A stretch of DNA of 64,000 nucleotides from Aeromicrobium sp. Root344. GTDB taxonomy: Bacteria; Actinomycetota; Actinomycetes; Propionibacteriales; Nocardioidaceae. This document shows positions 45,153-52,738 of this stretch, in pieces. The stretch covers positions 2,804,852-2,868,851 of the forward strand of contig NZ_LMDH01000001.1 in assembly GCF_001425755.1 (NCBI RefSeq), in the 5' to 3' direction. The translations under genes and the position numbers were made by a program. The notes under the pieces are model-generated. The model saw only the letters and a list, made by a program, of their open reading frames with translations, was not told where the DNA came from and did no database searches. How positions within the stretch are numbered: position 1 is the stretch's first letter; each line of letters starts with the position of its first letter.

Positions 45153-46580
45153 ATGAAGATCCGCAAAGCCACCATGGCACTCGGAACCCTGGTTCTGGCT
45201 TCCGGTACGTCGATCGGCTTCGCCGGTAGCGCCAGCGCTGCCCCCGCGAGCCTCGTGACCGCCGACAGCTGTGTCGACAACAGCGCAGACACCAGTGCCG
45301 ACACGAACGCCGACACTGACGCTGACGCCGACACGGACGCTGACACCAGCGCCAACACGGACGCGACGGACTCGACCTCGGTCAACGTCGACGCTGACGG
45401 CGACGAGACCGACGGTCAGCTCGTGACCCTCATCGAAGGTGTCGCCATCTCGGCGCCCAACGCGATCAACTCCGAGGCCGGACAGCTCACCACGGGCACC
45501 GAGACCGACGGCAACCTGATCACGCAGAACACCGACATCAACGCGATCTCGAGCACCAACTCGACGATCACCGACGGTGTCGTCGCGACGAGCCAGAACA
45601 CCGACGGCGGACTCGCCCTCGGCACTGACGACGACGCGCTCGACATCGACGCGGTCGCCTCGACCAACTCGATCGCCACCGACGTCGGCGCCAACGAAGC
45701 GGGCACGATCGCCACCGGCACCGAGACCGACGGCAACCTGATCGACCAGAACCTCGACATCGACGCGGTCGCCTCGACCAACTCTGTCGCCCTCGACGGT
45801 CTGCTCGCCACGAGCACCACCGGCACCGAGACCGACGGTGAAGTTGCCGCCGGCCTCGACCTCGACGCGGTTGCCTCGACCAACTCGATCGCCACCGACG
45901 TCGACGGCACGACCGGCCTGGAAGCCGTCACCGGCACCCAGACCACCGGCGAGCTCGTCACCTCGGGCACCGACGCCGACGCCATCGCCTCGACCAACTC
46001 GATCGGCGTCCAGGGCATCACGGCCGTCACCAGCACCAGCGGCACGACGACCGACGGCCAGGTTGCCGCCGGACTCGACCTCGACGCTGTCACCGCCAAC
46101 GACGCTGTCGGTGTTGAGGGCCTCGAGGCCGTCACCGCCGATGCAGGCGTCAGCGGCACCGCCGGCGCGACGACCCAGGGCGAGCTCGTCGACACCGGCC
46201 TGGACATCTCCGCGGTCGCCAGCCCCAACTCGGTCGGCGTCGCGGGTCTCCTCGCGACCGGCACCGAGACGGACGGCGGCGCGGTCGCCAACCTCGACGT
46301 CGACGCGGTGTCCAACACCAACGCGATCCTCGGTGACACGGACCTCGACGCCGTCGCGGTCGAAGGAGCGCTTGACGGCCTCCTGACGACGGGCCTCACG
46401 GGCACGAGCACGACGAGCGTCCTGAGTGCGACCCAGTTCAAGGCAGCTTCGGACGACTGCGACGACGACGCCCTGCCGGACACCGGTGGCTCGAACCTCG
46501 GTCTGCTCGCTGCCGGCGGAGTTCTCGTCGCTGCGGGTGGCGCGGTCATCTTCGGCGCACGTCGCCGCCAGCAGGCCTGA
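45153..46580 (+). CDS. Repetitive LPDTG-anchored surface protein
   Basis: 475 residues from ATG 45153 (GAGGA 7 bases upstream; ATG 45138 is possible). A signal peptide ends near ASAAPA (about residue 30). An Asp/Thr/Ala-rich stretch follows, then about nine imperfect repeats of 32-41 residues. Each begins TDGxL or similar, has a central LDIDAVASTNS-type block and ends in TGTE or similar. The regular spacing of small and hydrophobic residues suggests a beta-solenoid. The C-terminus has the sortase motif LPDTG (441-445), a hydrophobic helix and an RRRQQA tail, so it is likely wall-linked. Strongly acidic; only two cysteine positions near each end. Family not recognised. A long UUCG-loop hairpin follows. 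Confidence 0.8.
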   Translation: MKIRKATMALGTLVLASGTSIGFAGSASAAPASLVTADSCVDNSADTSADTNADTDADADTDADTSANTDATDSTSVNVDADGDETDGQLVTLIEGVAISAPNAINSEAGQLTTGTETDGNLITQNTDINAISSTNSTITDGVVATSQNTDGGLALGTDDDALDIDAVASTNSIATDVGANEAGTIATGTETDGNLIDQNLDIDAVASTNSVALDGLLATSTTGTETDGEVAAGLDLDAVASTNSIATDVDGTTGLEAVTGTQTTGELVTSGTDADAIASTNSIGVQGITAVTSTSGTTTDGQVAAGLDLDAVTANDAVGVEGLEAVTADAGVSGTAGATTQGELVDTGLDISAVASPNSVGVAGLLATGTETDGGAVANLDVDAVSNTNAILGDTDLDAVAVEGALDGLLTTGLTGTSTTSVLSATQFKAASDDCDDDALPDTGGSNLGLLAAGGVLVAAGGAVIFGARRRQQA

Positions 46581-46617
46581 GTCCAACGAGCGACACGAGT
46601 TTCACGACACTGCATCT

Positions 46618-46661
46618 GACGCTGTCCACGGTTACGCTTCGGCGTAGCCGTGGACAGCGTC
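46618..46661 (+). terminator. 20-base-pair terminator hairpin with TTCG loop
   Basis: Arms 46618-46637 and 46642-46661 pair over 20 bases with a single G-U wobble and a TTCG tetraloop. It follows the surface-protein gene by 37 bases and ends 20 bases before the DUF5819-like gene. Confidence 0.85.
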
Positions 46662-46681
46662 TGGCACGTAAGGACACCTGA

Positions 46682-47491
46682 GTGGAAGAGTTGAAGCCCT
46701 CGCGTCATGCGACGCCCGTTCCTTCGATCGCGCGGCGGCTGGTGATCGTCACGATAGGTGTGGTGTTCGCCATCCACACGGCGTTGATCACGATCTGGAT
46801 CCAGCCAGCCAACCCGTTCCGTGACGCCGTGGGCCAGAAGAACCTCTACTCGTACATCAACAACAAGGTCTTCCCGTTCGAGCAGTCGTGGTCCGTGTTC
46901 GCCCCGACGCCTCGCCGCGGCGGTGAGAACGTCAAGATCCGCGCCTACTACGGGAAGCCCGGCGATCCCGACACGCGCGTGACCGAGTGGTTCGACATCA
47001 CCGGCAACGAGGACCAGCGCATCAAGTACCTCGTCAACCCGTCGCGCTTCCATTCCGCGACGCGACGGCTGGGGGGCAACATCAACTCGACCGTCGGTCA
47101 GTTCAACGACAAGCAGCGGCTGATCATCGCCGGTGCCCTCTACACGTCCCCGCGCAGCAAGCTGGCCGACCTGCTGAAGCAGTCCAACACCAAGGGGATC
47201 GCGGGTCTGCAGGCCCTGAGCCAGTACCTCGACAACGACGAGATGCTGACGCGTTACGGGACGATGTACGCCACCGCCCGCTGGGGCAAGGGCGTCAAGG
47301 CAGTCGAGTTCCAGGTCGGCCACCGCTCGGTGCCCAACTTCACCAAGCGCAACCAGGAGAACTTCCTCGACGTGCCGTTCACCTACTACCGCGTGGGAAT
47401 CCGCAAGGCGATCCCGGGCAACGCCGACGCCCAGGCCGCGTTCGACGGCTACGTGCCCAAGGCACCCAAGACGACGAAGGACGGTGAGTAG
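46682..47491 (+). CDS. DUF5819-like (SdpA-like) membrane-anchored protein
   Basis: 269 residues from the GTG at 46682 (AAGGA 8 bases upstream). One N-terminal membrane helix (RLVIVTIGVVFAIHTALITIW) and an extracytoplasmic domain with QSWSVFAPTPRRGG. The W-x-(V/F)-F-(A/T)-x-x-P pattern recalls DUF5819 and the SdpA proteins that mature the SdpC toxin of Bacillus. It is followed at 2 bases by an HTTM gene, the partner expected for SdpB. Family assignment is from memory of motifs and gene pairing, so moderate. No SdpC-like toxin gene is evident. Confidence 0.65.
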   Translation: MEELKPSRHATPVPSIARRLVIVTIGVVFAIHTALITIWIQPANPFRDAVGQKNLYSYINNKVFPFEQSWSVFAPTPRRGGENVKIRAYYGKPGDPDTRVTEWFDITGNEDQRIKYLVNPSRFHSATRRLGGNINSTVGQFNDKQRLIIAGALYTSPRSKLADLLKQSNTKGIAGLQALSQYLDNDEMLTRYGTMYATARWGKGVKAVEFQVGHRSVPNFTKRNQENFLDVPFTYYRVGIRKAIPGNADAQAAFDGYVPKAPKTTKDGE

Positions 47492-47493
47492 TC

Positions 47494-48609
47494 ATGTCGC
47501 AGCCGTCCGTCGCGTCGCGTGGTCTCGACCTGGTCAACGAGTGGTACGACCGGTTCGAGTCGTGGCTCCTCACTGACAAGCGCTCGCTCTACGGAGCATC
47601 ACTGGCACGCATCCTGGCCGGGTGCTCCGTCATGGGCATCCTGATCACCAACTTCCGGGTGCGCAACCTGATGTTCGGTCAGGGCTCGGTCTGGAACGAC
47701 ATCGCCCAGAAGGGCAACGACATGTATTGGCCGCCCCGGCTGATCACGAGTCACCTGGGCAACACCGCCTTCCTGTTCTACTACCTGCTGGTCATCCTCC
47801 TGGCGTTCCTGTTCGTCCTGGGCTGGCACACGAGGCTGGTCGGCGTCCTGATGCTGATCGGGCACATCTCGATCATCGAGCGGATCCCGATCCTCGGCGA
47901 CCAGGGTGACAACATCCTGCGCGTGGGCACGCTGCTCCTGCTGTTCCTGCACTCCAGCGAGTACTGGTCGCTCGACTCGAAGCGTCGTGCCCGCACCAAG
48001 GCGGAGCCGATGGGTCCCGGCCCAGGAGGCGTCCTCGCCGTCGTCAAGAACCTCTACAACAGCCAGCGCGTGCTGCCGTCGTGGTTCACCAACGGCCTGC
48101 ACAATGTCGTCCTGATCGCCCTGGGATGGCAGCTCATCATGATCTACTTCTCGGCCGGCTGGTTCAAGGCGCAGGGACCGCTCTGGTTCCACGGCACCGC
48201 GATCTACTACCCGATGCAGCTTCAGGAGTACAAGCCGTTCCCGTTCCTCACCGATGCGATGACGCACGTGGGCGTGATGGTGGGGCTGTCGACATACGTC
48301 GCGATGGTGGTCCAGATCGGCTTCGGATTCGCGTTGCTGCACCCGATCGCTCGGCGCATCGCGATCTTCTGCGCCATCATGTTCCACCTGTCGATCGCGG
48401 TCTTCATGGCGCTGCCGTGGTTCTCGTTGTCGATGATCGCGTTCGACTCGATCTTCGTCAGCACCTCGACGTTCATCCTGTTCGACCGGTGGATACGCGC
48501 GAAGCTGCGACCAGTCGCGGACCTGTTCTTCGACGTGACCGACCCGATCGTGGCAAAGCTCCCAGGACGCAGCAAGCAGCCGAGTCTCGTCTCCCGGGCC
48601 GCCGACTAG
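47494..48609 (+). CDS. HTTM-domain (SdpB-like) multi-pass membrane protein
   Basis: 371 residues with about eight hydrophobic segments. The domain (horizontally transferred transmembrane, HTTM) is seen in FGQGSVWNDIA, LGWHTRLVGVLMLIGHISI, LLLLFLHSSEYWSLD and YFSAGWFKAQGPLWFHGTAIYY. HTTM proteins include gamma-glutamyl carboxylase and SdpB. In the Sdp system SdpA and SdpB together mature the SdpC peptide. Its partner lies 2 bases upstream. The 3' end overlaps the convergent MFS gene by 4 bases (CTAG). Confidence 0.8.
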   Translation: MSQPSVASRGLDLVNEWYDRFESWLLTDKRSLYGASLARILAGCSVMGILITNFRVRNLMFGQGSVWNDIAQKGNDMYWPPRLITSHLGNTAFLFYYLLVILLAFLFVLGWHTRLVGVLMLIGHISIIERIPILGDQGDNILRVGTLLLLFLHSSEYWSLDSKRRARTKAEPMGPGPGGVLAVVKNLYNSQRVLPSWFTNGLHNVVLIALGWQLIMIYFSAGWFKAQGPLWFHGTAIYYPMQLQEYKPFPFLTDAMTHVGVMVGLSTYVAMVVQIGFGFALLHPIARRIAIFCAIMFHLSIAVFMALPWFSLSMIAFDSIFVSTSTFILFDRWIRAKLRPVADLFFDVTDPIVAKLPGRSKQPSLVSRAAD

Positions 48610-49826
48610 GCGACCGAGGCGGCCACTCGCCGGCCGGACAGCACCAGCGCGATGACCGGGACGGTCAGCACCGCCGCGGCGGCGTTGAGCGTGCCGAAGC
48701 CACTCAGGGCGACGACGATGCCGGCCAGCAGGCCACCCACGGCGCCGGCCAGGTTCATCGACAGGTCGGAGAAGCCCTGCACGACCGGCCGGTCGGCAGG
48801 CTCGAGCGTCTTGGTCAGCATCGCGGCACCGGCGATGACCGACGCCGACCAGCCGATCCCGAGGATCGTGAGTCCGAGGGTGATCTGCAGCTCGGACTCC
48901 CCGGACGTGCCGGCGACGAACGTGGCGACCAGCAGGATCGACTGGCCGAGCAGGATCGTGCGGTCGGCGCCCCATCGGTCGCTCAGCACGCCGATCAGCG
49001 GTGACAACGCGAACATGCCGGCAATGTGCAGGCTGATCGTGAGGCCGATGACGTTGAGGCTCGCGCCGTGATCCTTCATGTGCACGGGAGTCAGCGCCAT
49101 GACCGAGACCATCACGGCGTGCGACGCTGCGATGGCCAGGATGGCGGTGGCCGTGCGTCCGCGTACGTGCGGGAGCGCGGCGCGCACGCCCCGTGCCGCG
49201 GGCACAGCACCGGGCGCGTGCACCAGAGGATCTGGGCGAAGGAGGGCGACGGTCAGCAACCCGGCAAGCGTGAAGCCGGCCGCGGAGAACAGCATCGGGC
49301 CGGCGAGGTCGGGCAGCCCGACAGCATCGGCGACCGAGGCGCCCGGGCCGGTCAGGTTGGGCCCGATGACGGCGCCGACGGTGGTGGACCAGACCACGAG
49401 GGAGAGCGCGAGGCCCACCTGCCCCGGTGCGGCGCGGTCGACGGCGGCGAAGCGTGACTGCAGGTTCGCGGCGGTGCTGGCGCCGAACAGCAGGAGCCCG
49501 GCGAGCAGGATCGGCAAGGACTCGACCTCGGCGCCGAGCATGACGACGCCGGCGCCCGAGGCGCCGAACAGCCACCCGAGCGCCAGGGCGGGGCGTCGTC
49601 CCGTTCGTGCGGCGATCGACGACAGCGGCATCGTGAACGCAGCGGCGCCCAGGGTCAGCATCACGACGGCCATGCCGGACCAGCCCGACGAGCCGCTCAC
49701 GTCCTTGACCAGCAGTGCGCCCACCGCGAGACCCGCGCCGTTGCCCACTCCGCCGATGACCTGGACCAGTGAGAGGACAGCGACGATCCTGCGTTGAGCC
49801 GGATCGGGTGGCGGGGCGAGACTCAC
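48606..49826 (-). CDS. MFS transporter
   Basis: 406 residues from the GTG at 49826; a TTG directly upstream (49829) is possible, but the TACGTT hexamer 6 bases before the GTG favours the latter. Twelve hydrophobic segments; the loop SSIAARTGRRPALALG after helix 2-3 and LIGVLSDRWGADRTILLGQ in the second half are the two MFS signature loops. Substrate unknown; a drug or metabolite exporter is likely. Confidence 0.85.
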   Translation of the reverse strand: MSLAPPPDPAQRRIVAVLSLVQVIGGVGNGAGLAVGALLVKDVSGSSGWSGMAVVMLTLGAAAFTMPLSSIAARTGRRPALALGWLFGASGAGVVMLGAEVESLPILLAGLLLFGASTAANLQSRFAAVDRAAPGQVGLALSLVVWSTTVGAVIGPNLTGPGASVADAVGLPDLAGPMLFSAAGFTLAGLLTVALLRPDPLVHAPGAVPAARGVRAALPHVRGRTATAILAIAASHAVMVSVMALTPVHMKDHGASLNVIGLTISLHIAGMFALSPLIGVLSDRWGADRTILLGQSILLVATFVAGTSGESELQITLGLTILGIGWSASVIAGAAMLTKTLEPADRPVVQGFSDLSMNLAGAVGGLLAGIVVALSGFGTLNAAAAVLTVPVIALVLSGRRVAASVA

Positions 49827-49832
49827 CAAGGC

Positions 49833-49838
49833 AACGTA
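49833..49838 (-). promoter_or_regulatory. -10 hexamer TACGTT, 6 bases before the MFS start
   Basis: Minus strand: TACGTT, GCCTTG, GTG at 49826. Fits the leaderless pattern of the window. Confidence 0.45.
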
Positions 49839-49870
49839 TCGTCCCGACCATAGGCCGAGCGAGCGCCAGC

Positions 49871-49884
49871 TGGGGGTCCCCCCA
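49871..49884. repeat. Short intergenic inverted repeat TGGGGGTCCCCCCA
   Basis: A compact G/C palindrome in the gap between the M13 peptidase and MFS genes, flanked by GAGCGC-type repeats. Such elements are scattered between genes in many actinobacterial genomes; here it may act as a terminator for the peptidase gene. Confidence 0.4.
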
Positions 49885-49907
49885 CGAGCGCAGCGAGTAG
49901 GCGCCGC

Positions 49908-51851
49908 CTACCAAATGTTGACGCGGGCGTCCTCGTCGAGCCACAGCTGGTCGTCGGCGGTGACGCCGAACGCCGCGTAGAACGCGTCGATGTTGCGGAC
50001 GACCTGGTTGCACCGGAACTCCGGCGGCGAGTGCGGGTCGATCGTGAGCCGACGGACGGTCTCGGCCGGACGTACCTTGGACTGCCACGCCTGAGCCCAT
50101 GAGATGAAGAACCGCTGGTCGGGCGTCAGGCCGTCGATCTCGGCGTCGTCGGGCTCGGTGAGCCGGAACGCCTTGTGGGCGATGCCGAGCCCGCCGAGGT
50201 CGCCGATGTTCTCGCCGATCGTGAGCGAGCCGTTGACCGTACGGCCGTCAGCACCTTCGGGCGACAGCGCGTCGTACTGGGCGATGAGGGCCGTCGTGAG
50301 CTTCTCGAACGATTCGCGGTCGTCGTCGGTCCACCAGTTGCGCAGGGCACCCGTGCCGTCGTACTGCGAGCCCTGGTCGTCGAAGCCGTGGCCGATCTCG
50401 TGCCCGATGACCGCACCGATGGCGCCATAGTTGACCGCGTCGTCGGCGTCGGCGTGGAAGAACGGCGGCTGCAGGATCGCGGCCGGGAAGACGATCTCGT
50501 TCATCGTGGGGTTGTAGTAGGCGTTGACGGTCTGCGGCGTCATGTACCACTCGTCGCGGTCGATCGGCGAGCCGATCTTGGCGAGCTCGCGATCAGTGGC
50601 GACGGCGATGGCGCGACGCGCGTTGCCGAGCAGGTCGTCGGGCGCCGTCTCGAGTGCCGAGTAGTCCTTGAACTCGTCGGGGTGGCCGATCTTGGGGTTG
50701 AACGTGTCGAGCTTCTCGTGTGCCTGCTTCTTGGTCTCGTCGCTCATCCAGGGCAGCGCCGAGATGCTCTGCCGGTAGGCCTCGAGCAGATTGTCGATCA
50801 GCTCGGTCATCCGCTCCTTGGACGCGGGCGGGAACTCCGTGCGGACGTAGATCTTCCCGACGGCCTCGCCCATGGCGCCCTCGACGAAGCCGACGCCGCG
50901 CTTCCAGCGGGGCCGGAGCTCGTCCGTGCCGCTGAGGGTCTTGCCGTAGAACTCGAAGTTGGCGTTGACGAACGCCGACGACAGATAGGGCGAGGCGCTG
51001 TGGACGACCTGCCAGCGCAGCCAGTCCTTCCAGGCGTCGAGCTCCGCCGGCACGAGCAGCGTCTCGAGCCCTTCGAGGTACGACGGCTGGGCCACCACGA
51101 CCTCGGCGATGACCGGCGCGGGGATCTGGGCGGCGTCGGACCAGCGCGCCCAGTCGAACGACGGCGCCAGCGCCTGCAGTCCGTCGAGCGCCAGCAGGTT
51201 GTAGGTCTTCTGGGCGTCGCGGGACTCGACGCGGTCCCAGTGGAACGTGGCCAGGCGGGTCTCGAGGTGCATGATGCGCTGGGCGCGGCCGGCGGCGTCG
51301 TCGAGCCCGGCGAGGCCCAGCATCGTCGTGAGGTGCTCGACGTACGCCTCGCGGATCGCGGCGGACTCGTCCTCGCGGTAGTAGGCCTCGTCGGGCAGGC
51401 CGATGCCGCCCTGGCCCAGGTGAGTGACGTAGCGGTCGGGCTGGCCACTGTCAGGGCCGATGTACATGCCGAAGACGCTGCCGACGCCCTGGCGATCGAG
51501 GACGCCGAGCGTCGTGATGAAGCTCGGAATGTCGGTGATCGCGTCGACCTGCGCGAGCTCGCCCTCGAGCGGGGTGCCGCCGAGCGCCTCGACGCGGTCC
51601 TCGTCCATGAAGCTCGCGTAGAGGTCGCCGATCTTGCGCTGCTCGTCGTCCTGCGGTGCCTTGCTCGCGGTCTCGATGATCTCGCGGACCTTGGCCTCGG
51701 CCTCGTCGACCAGCGTCACGAAGGAGCCGGCGGTGGCCCGGTCGGGCTTGATCTCCGCCGTACGGAGCCAGGGCCCGTTGACGTGTCGGAACAGGTCGTC
51801 TTGAACGCGGATGGACGGGTCGAACTGCGTCATGTCGATGCCGTGGGTCAC
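49908..51851 (-). CDS. M13 (neprilysin) family zinc metallopeptidase
   Basis: 647 residues. Zinc site HEIGH (484-488) and third-ligand motif ENIGDLGG downstream; NAYYNPTMNEIVFPAAILQPPF is the conserved substrate-binding strand, and the CNQVVRN-type C-terminus is typical. No signal peptide or membrane anchor, as in bacterial cytosolic or leaderlessly exported PepO-type enzymes. GTG 51851 is chosen because TAGCCT lies 6 bases upstream; ATG 51833 is an alternative. It diverges from the siderophore-interacting gene with only 17 bases between start codons. Confidence 0.93.
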   Translation of the reverse strand: MTHGIDMTQFDPSIRVQDDLFRHVNGPWLRTAEIKPDRATAGSFVTLVDEAEAKVREIIETASKAPQDDEQRKIGDLYASFMDEDRVEALGGTPLEGELAQVDAITDIPSFITTLGVLDRQGVGSVFGMYIGPDSGQPDRYVTHLGQGGIGLPDEAYYREDESAAIREAYVEHLTTMLGLAGLDDAAGRAQRIMHLETRLATFHWDRVESRDAQKTYNLLALDGLQALAPSFDWARWSDAAQIPAPVIAEVVVAQPSYLEGLETLLVPAELDAWKDWLRWQVVHSASPYLSSAFVNANFEFYGKTLSGTDELRPRWKRGVGFVEGAMGEAVGKIYVRTEFPPASKERMTELIDNLLEAYRQSISALPWMSDETKKQAHEKLDTFNPKIGHPDEFKDYSALETAPDDLLGNARRAIAVATDRELAKIGSPIDRDEWYMTPQTVNAYYNPTMNEIVFPAAILQPPFFHADADDAVNYGAIGAVIGHEIGHGFDDQGSQYDGTGALRNWWTDDDRESFEKLTTALIAQYDALSPEGADGRTVNGSLTIGENIGDLGGLGIAHKAFRLTEPDDAEIDGLTPDQRFFISWAQAWQSKVRPAETVRRLTIDPHSPPEFRCNQVVRNIDAFYAAFGVTADDQLWLDEDARVNIW

Positions 51852-51856
51852 GCCAG

Positions 51857-51863
51857 TAGGCTA
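51857..51863. promoter_or_regulatory. Overlapping divergent -10 hexamers in a 17-base intergenic region
   Basis: Plus strand TAGGCT (51857-51862), ACACAG, GTG at 51869. Minus strand TAGCCT (51863-51858), ACTGGC, GTG at 51851. The seven bases TAGGCTA serve both directions, each 6 bases from its start codon. Confidence 0.6.
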
Positions 51864-51868
51864 CACAG

Positions 51869-52711
51869 GTGAGCAAGACCCATCCCGCCCAACTGACCGT
51901 GATCCGCACCGAATCCGTGGCGCCCTCGATGCGGCGTGTCGTGTTCGGCGGAGCCGGATTCGAGGAGTTCCTGGGCCGTCATGGGGCGCTCAGCGGCTCG
52001 TTCACCGACGAGTACGTCAAGCTCGTCTTCCTCGCCGACGGGTTCGACTATCCGGAGCCGCTCGACCTGGACGTGGTCCGCGAGATCATGCCGCACGAGG
52101 CGTGGCCGGTGCTGCGGACCTACACGATCCGCTGGATCGATCCCGAGGCGCAGGAGCTCGCGATCGACTTCGTCGTGCACGGTGACGAAGGCGTCGCCGG
52201 ACCTTGGGCGGCCGACGCCAAGGCGGGCGACCTGATGCACCTGCGCGGGCCCAACGGCGCGTACGCGCCCGACGCCACCGCGGACTGGCACCTCTTCGTC
52301 GGCGACGAGGCTGGCCTGCCCGCCATCTGCGCAGGACTTGAGGCGCTGCCGGCGGGGGCTCGGGCGGTCGCCTTCGTCGAGATCGGTGGTCCCGGCGACG
52401 AGATCGCCATCGCGACGGTCGCCGAGCTGGAGATCCACTGGCTGCACCGGGGCGACGCACCCGCCGGCACCACGTCGTTGCTCGACGACGCCGTGCGCGC
52501 GTGGGACTGGTGGCCGGGCCGCGCCCAGGCGTTCATCCACGGGGAGTCCGCGCTGCTCAAGACCGTGCGTCCGTACGTGCTCAACGACCGCGGCGTGGCT
52601 CGCGCGGACGTGTCGGTGTCGGCGTATTGGCGACGCGGCACGACCGAGGAGGGCTTCCGGGAGTGGAAGTCGGCCCAGAAGGACGCGGTCATGCGACCGG
52701 GGGCGTCCTGA
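51869..52711 (+). CDS. Siderophore-interacting protein (FAD-dependent ferric reductase family)
   Basis: 280 residues. SIP family: FAD-binding barrel with RTYTIRWIDPEAQEL (the RxYTxR flavin motif) and DFVVHGDEGVAGPWA, then an NAD(P)H-binding half (HLFVGDEAGLPAICAGLEAL) and the C-terminal WWPGRAQAFIHGESALLKTVRPYV typical of these reductases. It reduces ferric siderophores in the cytoplasm to release iron. No siderophore transport genes are adjacent. The start is leaderless, sharing a promoter core with the divergent peptidase gene. Confidence 0.92.
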   Translation: MSKTHPAQLTVIRTESVAPSMRRVVFGGAGFEEFLGRHGALSGSFTDEYVKLVFLADGFDYPEPLDLDVVREIMPHEAWPVLRTYTIRWIDPEAQELAIDFVVHGDEGVAGPWAADAKAGDLMHLRGPNGAYAPDATADWHLFVGDEAGLPAICAGLEALPAGARAVAFVEIGGPGDEIAIATVAELEIHWLHRGDAPAGTTSLLDDAVRAWDWWPGRAQAFIHGESALLKTVRPYVLNDRGVARADVSVSAYWRRGTTEEGFREWKSAQKDAVMRPGAS

Positions 52712-52726
52712 CAGCTGTGCTGACGG

Positions 52727-52732
52727 TAACCT
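52727..52732 (+). promoter_or_regulatory. -10 hexamer TAACCT, 6 bases before the CDP-ribitol enzyme gene
   Basis: TAACCT, CGTCGG, GTG at 52739. Confidence 0.55.
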
Positions 52733-52738
52733 CGTCGG

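Noticed and set aside
45250-46400. Repeats in the surface-protein gene as a CRISPR or tandem DNA array
   Set aside because: Similarity is at the protein level with variable unit length, and the frame is open with signal peptide and LPDTG anchor.
47599-50100. 833-codon minus-strand frame spanning the HTTM and MFS genes
   Set aside because: It runs across two real genes and their border; translation is Arg-rich and shows no motif.
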